Below the pieces are notes generated by a model. That model was given only the letters and a program-made list of their open reading frames with translations. It was not told the DNA's origin and ran no database searches. The position numbers were made by a program, and so were the translations under genes. A stretch of 64,000 bases of DNA from Flagellimonas_B algarum (lineage in GTDB: Bacteria > Bacteroidota > Bacteroidia > Flavobacteriales > Flavobacteriaceae): NCBI RefSeq assembly GCF_040513375.1, contig NZ_JBEVTG010000001.1, positions 186,001 through 250,000 on the forward strand, given 5' to 3'. Positions 51,040-60,461 of the stretch are shown here, piece by piece (position 1 is the first letter of the stretch; the number at the start of each line of letters is the position of its first letter).

Positions 51040-51272
51040 CTAATCAAGTTGCACGAGTGTGCTTACACGGTTTACCCCCTCATTTCCCACTTGTTAACTT
51101 TTCAAGCCCGGCCATACCGTAAACAGACCCATCGGCTACCTGGTATTATGGCCACTCAACAATTCAAGCGAAATTGAAGTTCCAAATCTTTAAAACTTTC
51201 CCTATGGATCATGCTCGATTAGCCGCCGAATTCTACGCAAAGAAAAATGCCAACAGCGACATCATACAATTG

Positions 51273-52115
51273 ATGATCGGTTTAAAATCCAAATTAGCAG
51301 TTTTGGGTCTTCTAAGCCTTATGGTCTTACTGTTCGCTTGTGGCAGCGATGATAACCAAGCCGTAATTGTCAGTGAGGAACCGGTGGAAGAGGAAATGGC
51401 AGAAGATCCCGGCGAAATGGACGAAGCAACGGACCCTGATTCGGATGATGACATGGATTCCGGCGACGATTCCGATTCCGACACCGATGACCCCAGTGGA
51501 TTCGATATTTCAGGAAAAGTCCTGCTCTGGCTAGATGCTTCAAACCATGGGGCATTGGCCTTGGAAGGTGAGCTCGTATCGGGCTGGCAAAGTGAAATCG
51601 GTGATGTCATGGCACTCCCGCAAGCCGAACGCATGGTGTTCGATGCCGAAAACGATCAGGTCATCGGGTTTTTCAACGGGGTCTTGGGGGTTGAGGACCT
51701 TGGCCAAAACGTAACCGCCTTTTTGCTGGTAGGCACCATCATCGAATCCGATAGCTACAGTACCATACTAGGGAACAGCCTCATCGATTTCGGCGATGCA
51801 TCACGCTACCTGCTACGACAGGCAAACACCCAACGGTTCGGAAGTATGCCTGAAGGGTATTTCAATGGTAGAATGGAAAAAGTCAATCCTGATGCGGCCG
51901 ACCTTCCGGGCAATGATGGGCGCCATCTCTTTTATGCCGAGACCGACGATGAAGATCTCTCGAATGCTTTCTTTCTCGGTTCTAGTGGCAATGGACAAAA
52001 CGGTCAATTCGGTTATCATGAGGTCATTGCTTTCCATACACCATTGACACCGGAGGAATTGGATCAAGTTGTCACCGAATTGCTTGAAAAATGGGCGATT
52101 TCGACCTCGAATTGA
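51273..52115 (+). CDS. Lipoprotein with acidic linker and LamG-like domain
   Basis: A 280-residue lipoprotein. Signal peptide with lipobox LLFAC (Cys23), then a very acidic linker (about 33-75; repeats of Asp and Ser such as DSDDDMDSGDDSDSDTDD). The C-terminal part (80-280) begins VLLWLDASNHGALALEGE and includes DGRHLFYAETDDEDLS and GQFGYHEVIAFHTPLTPEEL, the pattern of concanavalin-A/LamG-like sandwich domains on surface proteins. Binding target unknown. Upstream in-frame starts at 51174 and 51204 exist but put a non-signal stretch in front of the clear signal peptide. Confidence 0.72.
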   Translation: MIGLKSKLAVLGLLSLMVLLFACGSDDNQAVIVSEEPVEEEMAEDPGEMDEATDPDSDDDMDSGDDSDSDTDDPSGFDISGKVLLWLDASNHGALALEGELVSGWQSEIGDVMALPQAERMVFDAENDQVIGFFNGVLGVEDLGQNVTAFLLVGTIIESDSYSTILGNSLIDFGDASRYLLRQANTQRFGSMPEGYFNGRMEKVNPDAADLPGNDGRHLFYAETDDEDLSNAFFLGSSGNGQNGQFGYHEVIAFHTPLTPEELDQVVTELLEKWAISTSN

Positions 52116-52216
52116 GTGGGCTTAGCTTCCATTATGCCTTGTCCCAAAACGATTTTCTAGCATAGACAGCCATCTGGCGTCTGCAAATTCAACCTATAAA
52201 ACCTACAACCACGATC

Positions 52217-52660
52217 ATGGTAGCCCTAATTTCATACCACAACGTCACCACGGCCATCCTAACATCACAAAAATTAAGGAACGCAGGTCTAAGTACCCTC
52301 ATCAAAAAATATCAAGGCAATCCCACGACTTACACCATCACCATTGGAGAGGAAGACTTGGAAAAAGCCCAAGAAATCTTGAATCAACCCACTGAGCGTC
52401 CGAAAGGGACCGGCGTTCAAACCGAAGAATACGCCAAGGATATTCCAAAGGCACTTCATCTTGGTCGGAGCCTAAGCCAACGCCTTGACTATATCTTCTA
52501 CCGGTCAGAAATCTGGAAATACTTGGCAAGCGCCTATCTCTTGTGCGGTCTTGGTATTATCACCTTCTCATCGCACAAGACCCTTGAAATGGAAACCCTT
52601 TCATGGGCTACTATATTCATGTTCATCGGGTTTATGATGTTGTGGACTTCACGAAAATAA
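52217..52660 (+). CDS. DUF2007-like N-terminal domain with two membrane segments
   Basis: A 147-residue protein. Residues 1-58 (TAILTSQKLRNAGLSTLIKK, TYTITIGEEDLEKAQEIL) match the DUF2007 (putative signal-transducing) fold; residues 100-145 hold two hydrophobic segments ending in a basic tail. DUF2007 has no settled function. 101 bases after the LamG-like gene; no clear promoter. Confidence 0.65.
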   Translation: MVALISYHNVTTAILTSQKLRNAGLSTLIKKYQGNPTTYTITIGEEDLEKAQEILNQPTERPKGTGVQTEEYAKDIPKALHLGRSLSQRLDYIFYRSEIWKYLASAYLLCGLGIITFSSHKTLEMETLSWATIFMFIGFMMLWTSRK

Positions 52661-52666
52661 CCTGGG

Positions 52667-52674
52667 TAGATTTG
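52667..52674 (+). promoter_or_regulatory. Candidate -7 box of the S58 peptidase gene
   Basis: TAGATTTG fits TAnnTTTG; a TTG (52640-52642) lies 24 bases upstream, one more than usual. Confidence 0.4.
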
Positions 52675-52734
52675 TTGTTTTGTTGATTTTCGGTAGCTTA
52701 CTGGTGCATCTGAACACCAAAAACACCGAAACCC

Positions 52735-53910
52735 ATGAAACGCACCACCATCTTTTTGCTATTCGTATTGGTTACGGCCCATTGTTTGGCCCAAAACGCC
52801 AGGGCACGTGACTTGGGTATTCCTTTTTTCGGAAAACCCGGTCCATTGAACGCCATCACCGACGTGAATGGTCTTGAGGTAGGCTATGCAACCATTATCG
52901 AAGGGGATGGGGCGAATATTGTTGGTAAAGGACCCATACGTACCGGGGTCACTGCCATTTTTCCTCGCGGAAAGGCCAAAAAATTCAGTCCCGTTTTTGC
53001 GAATTGGTATAGTTTGAACGGGAATGGCGAAATGACAGGTACGACTTGGGTCACCGAATCAGGTTTCCTTGAAACACCCATTATGATTACCAATACCAAT
53101 AGTGTGGGTACCGTTCGCCAGGCGGTCTTAAAGTGGTATGTCGACTCTGACTGGTACCGTGGGGAAGACTGGTGGTATACCTACCCGGTAGTCGCCGAAA
53201 CCTACGACGGGTTTTTGAACGACATCTATGGTTTTCATGTGAAGGAAGAACATGTGCTCGAGGCCATTGCCGATGCCAAGACCGGTGCGATCCAAGAAGG
53301 GAATATTGGCGGAGGTACGGGAATGATGTGCCTGGGATTCAAAGGCGGTACCGGAACGGCTTCAAGACAATTCAAAATCAAGGACTCGACCTACACCCTC
53401 GGCGCCTTGGTGCAGGCCAATTTCGGATTTAAATCCAATTTGACCATAGCCGGCGTCCCTGTTGGCCAAGAACTTCGGGATACCCTGAATTACAAATTAA
53501 ACAAACCGCCCATGGCCAATCGGCAAGAGGGTGATGGTTCGATCATCGTTGTCATTGCCACCGATGCCCCATTGCTGCCGCATCAGCTTAAACGGGTGGC
53601 GCAGCGGGTACCTTTGGGTATCGGCAATGTGGGTGGCCGAGGTGCTAACGGGTCTGGGGATATCTTTATCGCTTTTTCAACGGCCAATGAGGGTGCCTTT
53701 GATCGAAACGAAATCGTTCAAGTCGAAAGCCTTCCGAACGACCAAATGAATTGGATCTTTCAAAGCACGGTGCAAGCGGTGGAAGAAGCCATCATCAATG
53801 CCATGATCGCCGCTGAGGACATGGAGGGGATCAACGGCAATACCGCCTATGCCATACCGCACGATCTTTTGATCGCCACCTTGAAAAAGTACAACCGGAT
53901 CAACGAATAA
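52735..53910 (+). CDS. S58 (DmpA-type) peptidase, exported
   Basis: A 391-residue protein. Signal peptide (cleavage after CLAQ, about 20), then RARDLGIPFFGKPGPLNAITDVNGLEVGYATI, the P1/S58 start. The chain is self-cut just before a Ser: here GGRGANGSGDIFIAFSTAN (the Ser in N-G-S-G-D). Seen also GTGMMCLGFKGGTGTASRQ. DmpA enzymes remove N-terminal D- or L-amino acids and beta-amino acids. It stands alone with its own promoter candidate. Confidence 0.92.
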   Translation: MKRTTIFLLFVLVTAHCLAQNARARDLGIPFFGKPGPLNAITDVNGLEVGYATIIEGDGANIVGKGPIRTGVTAIFPRGKAKKFSPVFANWYSLNGNGEMTGTTWVTESGFLETPIMITNTNSVGTVRQAVLKWYVDSDWYRGEDWWYTYPVVAETYDGFLNDIYGFHVKEEHVLEAIADAKTGAIQEGNIGGGTGMMCLGFKGGTGTASRQFKIKDSTYTLGALVQANFGFKSNLTIAGVPVGQELRDTLNYKLNKPPMANRQEGDGSIIVVIATDAPLLPHQLKRVAQRVPLGIGNVGGRGANGSGDIFIAFSTANEGAFDRNEIVQVESLPNDQMNWIFQSTVQAVEEAIINAMIAAEDMEGINGNTAYAIPHDLLIATLKKYNRINE

Positions 53911-53948
53911 CCAGCCGTTTCACAGCCTTCATCGACCCAATCATCAGT

Positions 53949-54704
53949 ATGTGTTACAATACCAGACAATCACGAAAAAAAGCCTCCATCCAACGTTGGG
54001 CGAATTTGGAAGCCGGATTGGGGGAAATCCCCGATGACCTTGAACTCATCCTGTTCCACGCCAACGGCTGGGCGCACCCGATCATGTGGTCCATTACGCA
54101 AGAACGGCCGGATCACCTCTCCCCGAACATGTGGGGCATCATGCCCCCGAATCGGCGACAGGCAGAATTCGCTGAATACTTTAAGAATCCAAAAACCTTT
54201 GGTGGACTGAATGCCAAATCGGAAAAACTTTTCGACCATTTCATTTATCGTCACGCTTGGCGCCACCAACGTTGCCTGATTCCGGTAGATGGGTTCTTCG
54301 AACCCCATAATACCAGGGTCAAGGTAAAAGGTCGCGATTTCAAAGTCCCGTTTTATTTCAGTCGAAAAGACAACGACCCCTTGTTATTGGCAGGCATTTA
54401 TACGAATACGGTCGATGGCAGGCGCACCTTTACCGTGTTAACCAAGGCCGCCACCCCCATGTTCGCCAGCATCCATAATGACAAACAAAGGCGACCGGTC
54501 ATCATCGATTTGCAAGACAAAGACGAATGGCTTTATGAAGGCAACGGGGAACAGGAAATCCAAAACCTCATCGATAACGATCTTTGGGAAGGTGCGTTAC
54601 AGGCCCATCCCGTAAGCCGGGATCTGTACAGTAGATCCGTTGATTCAAACCACGATACTATCATCGAAGAAGTCCCTTACCCTGAAGTTTCGATATCGTA
54701 TTGA
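53949..54704 (+). CDS. SRAP (YedK/HMCES) family protein
   Basis: A 251-residue protein that should shield abasic sites in single-stranded DNA by a covalent link to Cys2. Conserved: Cys2 in MCYNTR (the usual start is M-C-G-R), MWGIMPPN, Glu in LIPVDGFFEPH, and His in SIHNDKQRRPVIID. The start differs from E. coli YedK, yet every catalytic residue I can place is present, so it is probably active. No SOS box was sought with certainty. Confidence 0.92.
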   Translation: MCYNTRQSRKKASIQRWANLEAGLGEIPDDLELILFHANGWAHPIMWSITQERPDHLSPNMWGIMPPNRRQAEFAEYFKNPKTFGGLNAKSEKLFDHFIYRHAWRHQRCLIPVDGFFEPHNTRVKVKGRDFKVPFYFSRKDNDPLLLAGIYTNTVDGRRTFTVLTKAATPMFASIHNDKQRRPVIIDLQDKDEWLYEGNGEQEIQNLIDNDLWEGALQAHPVSRDLYSRSVDSNHDTIIEEVPYPEVSISY

Positions 54705-54711
54705 CCCTAAG

Positions 54712-54729
54712 GCAAGGTAGCATCCTTGC
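54712..54729. terminator. Short hairpin between convergent SRAP and galT
   Basis: GCAAGG TAGCAT CCTTGC, six-bp stem with no T run. A weak end signal at most. Confidence 0.3.
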
Positions 54730-54740
54730 TCATGACCTCC

Positions 54741-55781
54741 CTACTTCTTCAGATAATGGACCTCGGAAAGCATCTTCAAGGTATCCGCTGCTTGTTCGGC
54801 GGTAATATCGCGCTGGGGATTGCCGAACAGTTCATACCCGACCATGAATTTTTTTACCGTGGCCGATCGCAACAAGGGTGGGTAAAAGACCATATGAAAA
54901 TGCCATTCCGGGTGGGGTTGACCGTCAGTCGGGGCTTGATGGATCCCTGCCGAATACGGAAACGAGGTTTCGAACAAGTTGTCGTATTTGGTGGTGACCC
55001 TTTTGATCATTTCAGCGAAATCCGCTTCTTCTTCCGGGTTGAGTTGACCGATATGTTGCATGTGGCGTTTCGGAATGATCATCGTTTCGTAAGGCCAAAC
55101 GGCCCAAAAAGGGACTAAGGCCACAAAATGGGCACTCTCTGCAACGATCCGTTCACCCATCGCCAACTCTTGGTCTAAATAAGAACCCAAAAGGCTTTGG
55201 CCCTTAGCAGTAAAATGGGACAATTGCTGTATCCCTTTTTTCAAAGGTTCTTCGGGGATTGATGATTGTGCCCAGATCTGACCGTGCGGATGGGGATTGC
55301 TGCATCCCATCAATTCCCCTTTGTTCTCAAAAATCTGCACGTGGTTGATTTCGGGGCGGCTACCCAAATCACTATACTCCTGCTTCCATAGCCGCACTAC
55401 CTTTTGAATAGCGGGTACCGACATCATGGGTAGTGTCAAACTATGGTCTGGTGAAAAGCAAATGACACGGCAGATGCCTTGTTCGCCTTGTGCACGTAAC
55501 AGTCCATCTTCATACAAATCCGTACTACTGTCGAAGGTTATCGCCCCAAAGTCATTGTCAAAAGCGAACGTATCCGTATAGACTTCGTTGATTGCACCGT
55601 TTGCCCTTCGGTTACCCGGACATAGATAACAATTCGGGTCATACAATGGTCTTGAGGTAAGGGGCAGCTTCTCGACTTTGCCTTGCCAAGGCCGTTTCGT
55701 ACGGTGCGGAGAGACCAATAGCCACTCACCGGTCAAAATGTTGTAGCGTCGATGCGGGCGTTCTTTAAATTCGGTATCCAT
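54741..55781 (-). CDS. galT: Galactose-1-phosphate uridylyltransferase
   Basis: A 346-residue Leloir enzyme that swaps UMP between UDP-glucose and galactose 1-phosphate. Seen: CYLCPGNRRANG (zinc Cys pair, about 51-54), the active-site His in CSNPHPHGQIWAQSSIP (H-P-H-G-Q), and late YETMIIPKRHMQHI and HPEWHFHMVFYPP (second zinc/iron site). It starts 3 bases after galK, so the two are certainly co-expressed. No galE or galM is in the window. Confidence 0.96.
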   Translation of the reverse strand: MDTEFKERPHRRYNILTGEWLLVSPHRTKRPWQGKVEKLPLTSRPLYDPNCYLCPGNRRANGAINEVYTDTFAFDNDFGAITFDSSTDLYEDGLLRAQGEQGICRVICFSPDHSLTLPMMSVPAIQKVVRLWKQEYSDLGSRPEINHVQIFENKGELMGCSNPHPHGQIWAQSSIPEEPLKKGIQQLSHFTAKGQSLLGSYLDQELAMGERIVAESAHFVALVPFWAVWPYETMIIPKRHMQHIGQLNPEEEADFAEMIKRVTTKYDNLFETSFPYSAGIHQAPTDGQPHPEWHFHMVFYPPLLRSATVKKFMVGYELFGNPQRDITAEQAADTLKMLSEVHYLKK

Positions 55782-55784
55782 AAG

Positions 55785-56903
55785 TTAGTATCGTTGTCTG
55801 ACCCCGTCACCAATGGCAACGATATGGGGGGTAGGTTGTCGTTTAAAAGTTTGCTGGTACCGTTTCGAAACGGTAGCGATAAAGGCATCAACATGGTCTT
55901 GGTGTACGATATTGATCGTGCAGCCCCCAAAGCCGCCTCCCATCATTCGGGAACCGATGACCCCGGCTTGTTTTTCGGCCTCCGCTACCAGAAAATCGAG
56001 TTCAGCACAACTGACTTCATACAAGGTACTCAAGCCCTGGTGCGATTCGTACAATTTACGGCCGAATCCGACCAAATCCCCTGCTTCCAAAGCCTTGCTG
56101 GCATCTTTGGTGCGTTGGTTCTCTTCGACCACATACCGGGCCCGTTGGTAGAGTTTCTTGGCCATATTCGTTTTGTTCGCCTCAACGATCGATCGTGGTA
56201 TCATCGCCAAAGCTTTCAGGTCAGGATGCTGTTGTTGTAGGAGTGCGAACGCCGCTTCACATTCTTGACGTCTCAAGTTATATTCACTGGTAGCCAAGTT
56301 GTGCGAAACATTGGAGTTCATCAAAACGATGGCGTAGGGTGACAGGGCGGCAGGTACATAGTGGAAGGAACGGTCAAAACAATTCAATTGGATCAGATGA
56401 TCCCCTTTGCCTTTGACAACGGCAAACTGATCCATGATACCACATTTGGTGCCCACAAAATGATGTTCCGCGCGATGGGCCACGGCAATGAGTTGATCAT
56501 CGGAGAGTCCGATCCCGAAAAGGGCATCCAATCCTTTGGCGATGCCACATTCCAAAGCGGCCGAAGAACTCACCCCTGAACCAATGGGCAGATTACTCTC
56601 GACTTCACATTCGAATCCTTCAACGCTTCCTGGAAATTCCTGCTCGATAAAATAGACGACCCCCAAAAAGTAATTGTGCCATTCCTCATTACTGACCTCA
56701 AGCTTATCGAGATCCATATCAAAGGAGGCATTGTAGTTCTTTGAATACACTGAACCGAACCGACCTGGTTTTTTGGAAAGACGTAGCCCAACGGTCAGAT
56801 CGATGGCGGCAGGTAACACCAGCCCACCATTATAATCAAGATGTTCCCCGATCAGATTGATCCGTCCGGGAGAGCTGATGACAACATCCGCAGCTTGTTC
56901 CAT
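55785..56903 (-). CDS. galK: Galactokinase
   Basis: A 372-residue GHMP kinase. PGRINLIGEHLDYNGGLVLP at the start is the galactokinase signature; LPIGSGVSSSAALECGIAKG is the phosphate loop; CGIMDQFAVVKGKGDHLIQL carries the catalytic Asp; MMGGGFGGCTINIV is motif 3. It makes galactose 1-phosphate for GalT, encoded 3 bases downstream. It starts 23 bases after the GH36 gene. Confidence 0.96.
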   Translation of the reverse strand: MEQAADVVISSPGRINLIGEHLDYNGGLVLPAAIDLTVGLRLSKKPGRFGSVYSKNYNASFDMDLDKLEVSNEEWHNYFLGVVYFIEQEFPGSVEGFECEVESNLPIGSGVSSSAALECGIAKGLDALFGIGLSDDQLIAVAHRAEHHFVGTKCGIMDQFAVVKGKGDHLIQLNCFDRSFHYVPAALSPYAIVLMNSNVSHNLATSEYNLRRQECEAAFALLQQQHPDLKALAMIPRSIVEANKTNMAKKLYQRARYVVEENQRTKDASKALEAGDLVGFGRKLYESHQGLSTLYEVSCAELDFLVAEAEKQAGVIGSRMMGGGFGGCTINIVHQDHVDAFIATVSKRYQQTFKRQPTPHIVAIGDGVRQRY

Positions 56904-56926
56904 AGTTAAAATTAGGGATTATCGAA

Positions 56927-58705
56927 TCAATCGGAAACCTGCTTCGCCTTCGACAATTTGGCCAATCCGCCCTTGGGTATCGATAGAAGGTTGATCCCTT
57001 GGGCAACGGCCAGCAATCGTTCTTCCAACAACTCCCCCACACAACTATATACCTGGAGGTGGAACAGCAGCTCTTCGGATGCCATAAAGACCACCGATTC
57101 ACTTGGCGAAGCATTCAATACCTCGATCTGATCCGCTGTCGTATCCAAATCAAAAAATCGGGATTCAAATACCCCAATGATACATTTTCCATCGAGGTTG
57201 GCCTTTTGTATAGGATAATTGCCCAATGGGGCCGTCGGTATGAATTTCCCGGAAAGGAAGACGGAGGCGTTCTCAGTCCAATATTGGGTATAAAAAGAAA
57301 TCATCCGGCGATGGGCCATCGGCGCATCCTGTAACATAACCGATATCTGGGGCACGCCGAACAAGGTGTTCATATAGTGCAAAGCGGCGGTTTCTACCGT
57401 TTCTTCAAAGTGCCAGGTGACCATGTCGGAATGCACCGCGGTCGAGCCGCAAAGCATTTTGATATCGGCGATGCGCACCCGGTTCATGACATAATCGCCA
57501 GGGCAGTCGAAAGCACGGAGCATATTGCCGTACTTGCGCATGGCCGGGCCGGTATATTTTTGACGGAATTCGATGAAAATATCGGGTTTCAACTCACGCA
57601 CTGCCGTGCTCACACCGGTCAATAAGGCGTCAACAGCCTCGTTTATCGAAGCGTAATCGCGAGCTGGATCTGGTCGAAAATCCGTATCGGGATAACTTTT
57701 GAAGTCATCGATAAAATCCAATTTCAAGCCATCGAGGTTCCAGTGTTTGACTGCATTCACATAAATACCCGTCAAATACGCCCTCACCTCCGGATATCTG
57801 GGGTCGAAAACAGGGGCCCAACGGTGGTTTTCGGTCAAGAATTTACCTTTAAACCTTGTATAGGCGTCCGACTTTACCCCACAAAAAGGCACCGAAAACC
57901 AAAGTCCGACTTTTAAACCCAACTCTTGGATGTCCTTTACCAGTCCGGGAAAATCATCAAAATGCTCCGGTCGCCAATCCCCGGTATGATCATACCCCCG
58001 GTTGTTGTCTTTGGTCTGCCAACCATCATCGATGATGATGGCCTCAAACCCCATTCCTTTGGCCAGCCCGCATTCCTTGAGCAAGGTATCGCGTTCGAGG
58101 TCTTGATGAAATTGGTACCAAGTCGAATAAAGCGGTAGCTTGGCTATAGCAGGGACAAAAGCCGGTTTTAGATGGTCGAAACTTTCCCACCAACTTGCGG
58201 TATCGGCAATGGCATCAGAAAAATGAAGCGGTCGATAATCAAGTCGGATATGCACATTGAAGTCCTTGATCGGGTATTTGCACTCGGTGAAGAAGACGAT
58301 CTTACAGTAAAATTTGTTGTCTTCTTCGCGGTATTTGGCCGCCATCTCCAGTTTATTGATGGCATTTGAACAAGAGAAGGTCAGCACATTTTGATCGTTA
58401 CCCCCGAAAAGGGATAGGATCGGCGCATCGATGGAGATGCGTGATTCGTGATAGTCGAGCTCCCAGTCGGCTTCGATGCGTTTTGAAAAATCGGCTGTGG
58501 GCTTCCAGACCCCTTTGACGTCGACTGCTGGAATCGACCATTCCAATTCAATGGGTTTGGGTATAAATTCCGTTTCGTTTTCGATGTTCAGCCCATAGAT
58601 GGAGACGCCACTTTGGTCTTCAATGCGTTCCAATTTGCATGCCATGGGGTTCGCATTGGATTTCAAGCGTACCTGATCGTAAATCGTATTGAGCACTTGC
58701 TTCAT
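56927..58705 (-). CDS. Alpha-galactosidase, GH36-like
   Basis: A 592-residue glycoside hydrolase. The (beta/alpha)8 barrel holds IIDDGWQTKD, the nucleophile Asp in LDGLKLDFIDDFKSYPD, and the likely acid/base Asp in MNRVRIADIKML. It is shorter than most GH36 enzymes (about 700 or more) with a reduced N-terminal domain, closer to the smaller subgroups or to GH36-like melibiases of Bacteroidota. No signal peptide is seen, so it should act in the cytoplasm or need another export path. Between susD and galK, it would release galactose from alpha-galactosides such as melibiose or raffinose-type sugars. Confidence 0.92.
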   Translation of the reverse strand: MKQVLNTIYDQVRLKSNANPMACKLERIEDQSGVSIYGLNIENETEFIPKPIELEWSIPAVDVKGVWKPTADFSKRIEADWELDYHESRISIDAPILSLFGGNDQNVLTFSCSNAINKLEMAAKYREEDNKFYCKIVFFTECKYPIKDFNVHIRLDYRPLHFSDAIADTASWWESFDHLKPAFVPAIAKLPLYSTWYQFHQDLERDTLLKECGLAKGMGFEAIIIDDGWQTKDNNRGYDHTGDWRPEHFDDFPGLVKDIQELGLKVGLWFSVPFCGVKSDAYTRFKGKFLTENHRWAPVFDPRYPEVRAYLTGIYVNAVKHWNLDGLKLDFIDDFKSYPDTDFRPDPARDYASINEAVDALLTGVSTAVRELKPDIFIEFRQKYTGPAMRKYGNMLRAFDCPGDYVMNRVRIADIKMLCGSTAVHSDMVTWHFEETVETAALHYMNTLFGVPQISVMLQDAPMAHRRMISFYTQYWTENASVFLSGKFIPTAPLGNYPIQKANLDGKCIIGVFESRFFDLDTTADQIEVLNASPSESVVFMASEELLFHLQVYSCVGELLEERLLAVAQGINLLSIPKGGLAKLSKAKQVSD

Positions 58706-58777
58706 GTATCGGTTCGTTTATCGCTAGGTTGTCGGCGGTCGTTTGTCGTACGGTTATGATGAGGGGTTCGGTTAGCC

Positions 58778-58808
58778 AAAAGGCCAAGTGTTTTCATCTT
58801 GGCCTTTT
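58778..58808 (-). terminator. Hairpin between susD and the GH36 gene
   Basis: An 11-bp stem AAAAGGCCAAG/CTTGGCCTTTT with a 9-base loop, about 70 bases before the GH36 start. The T run on the minus strand is only four bases, so it may stop part of the transcripts and favour susCD over the enzymes. Confidence 0.55.
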
Positions 58809-58851
58809 CCTCACTTACTGAACTTAAAACTAACTCAAACTTAAAACTTTA

Positions 58852-60447
58852 TCAATAACCGGGGTTTTGTACCAAATTCGGATTGGCATTCAATTGCGGC
58901 ACCGGAATCCAGAGTAGTTCATCTTGACCTACCGTGAAAAAGGCCGATTCACCTGCCAACGATTTCGGATGTCTACCCCCTGCAATGGTGGATCCTTGGC
59001 CCATAACCTCATCGGCCAATCCCCAACGGACTAAATCCAAGAAGCGATGACCCTCACCGGTCAATTCCATGATACGCTCATCGACAATGGCGTTGAAGAG
59101 GTCATCTTGGGAGAGGCCGGCGGGCAAATCAGCGATCTCGGCCCGTTGACGCACTTGGTTGACCAAGTTCAGAGCTTCTCCACCATTCCCCAAAGCGTTT
59201 TCCGCCTCAGCGAGCATCAACAGCACATCCGAATAGCGGATCAAACGCCAGTTCACTCCGGTCGTTTGCCCGAAACCAGGCAGTTCTTGACGGGTACCTG
59301 CGAACAGGAAGGCATACTTACGGGTAAACAAGGCATCGACACCGGCGACTTGCGCAGCTTCGATATCGGGCGCGAAATCTTCCAAAAACGGCACTCCCCC
59401 ATACCCGGTCGCTCCTGGGTAATCGAAAGCGATGGTCGCGTTTCGTCGCACTACATCCCCATTATCCTCAAAAACCTGAAGGATATGCGGGTTGATATAA
59501 TGGCTACGATCCAGACTTACCGTCGGTGGCGAATAATCGATGTAGAAGTTACTTTGGGACCCTGTCAACGGCACATCAGATCCCCAAACGAAATTGTCTT
59601 GAGGGGCGAACTGTAATTCGAATACCGATTCGATGTTGTTCTCATTGGCCGTCGTAAAATTGTCTTCGTATTGGGCCGCTGGCAGCAGATCGTACACCCC
59701 ACTATTGACTACGGCCCTCAAATCGGCCGCCGCCTCTGCAAAGTTATTGATGTACAGATGGGTCTTACCGCGTAAGGCCAGTGCCGAGCCACTTGTTGGT
59801 CGACCTGCATCGTTTCCTGACCAAGTAGCCGGAAGCATATTGGCCGCCATGGTCAAATCATCGATGACCGCATCATACATCTGTGCTTGGGTGGCTTGGG
59901 TCGGAAAGAAATCTTCTTGGGTCACCGGTGTGTTCAACACCAAAGGGACATTACCCCAAAAGGCCGCCAAATACCAATTGGCAAAGGCACGCATAAAATA
60001 TGCCTGGCCTAGGATCTCATCACGGGCACTACCGGCCGGAAGGTTTTCATCATTGGCCTCTTCCAGTATCGTATTCGCCCGAAAAATGGTCTGATAGAGT
60101 TGCGGGAACATATCGACCGACCAACGACTGACCCCAGGCACCCCTTGAAGGGTCGATAGGGTGGTGTTGTTGGCAAAGGGTACGACGTTAAAGGCATCTG
60201 AGCGCAATAGTGGTCCGGTATGAACCACACGGCCCCAGAAGAACACGGCGGTAATCGGGTGGATCATTCCATTGACCGCTACCCTGAAATCGGCTTCGTT
60301 GTTGAAGAAGTCAAGTTGCGATACGGTATTCGGATTGGCGATCTGCAATTGATCTTCATCACAACCGTTCAATGGCAGTAGCATGGTCGCTACGACCAAG
60401 AGCATCAAAATTTTACTCGTCTTGATTTTCATTGCTTTAATTTTCAT
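58852..60447 (-). CDS. SusD/RagB family outer-membrane lipoprotein
   Basis: A 531-residue SusD-type protein. Lipobox LLPLNGC (Cys at about 29), NTVSQLDFFNNEADFRVAVNG, the helical tetratricopeptide-like body (AYFMRAFANWYLAAFWGNVPLV), and the C-terminal SusD pattern (NWRLIRYSDVLLMLAEAENAL, EGHRFLDLVRWG). It caps SusC and holds the sugar for import. The start is either ATG 60447 or a second ATG five codons later. Confidence 0.96.
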   Translation of the reverse strand: MKIKAMKIKTSKILMLLVVATMLLPLNGCDEDQLQIANPNTVSQLDFFNNEADFRVAVNGMIHPITAVFFWGRVVHTGPLLRSDAFNVVPFANNTTLSTLQGVPGVSRWSVDMFPQLYQTIFRANTILEEANDENLPAGSARDEILGQAYFMRAFANWYLAAFWGNVPLVLNTPVTQEDFFPTQATQAQMYDAVIDDLTMAANMLPATWSGNDAGRPTSGSALALRGKTHLYINNFAEAAADLRAVVNSGVYDLLPAAQYEDNFTTANENNIESVFELQFAPQDNFVWGSDVPLTGSQSNFYIDYSPPTVSLDRSHYINPHILQVFEDNGDVVRRNATIAFDYPGATGYGGVPFLEDFAPDIEAAQVAGVDALFTRKYAFLFAGTRQELPGFGQTTGVNWRLIRYSDVLLMLAEAENALGNGGEALNLVNQVRQRAEIADLPAGLSQDDLFNAIVDERIMELTGEGHRFLDLVRWGLADEVMGQGSTIAGGRHPKSLAGESAFFTVGQDELLWIPVPQLNANPNLVQNPGY

Positions 60448-60461
60448 GATTCATTAGCTTT

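Noticed and set aside
58820..58850. AACTAACTCAAAC leader-like motif on the plus strand
   Set aside because: It lies at the 3' end of a minus-strand gene with no plus-strand start after it, and is part of a local direct repeat.
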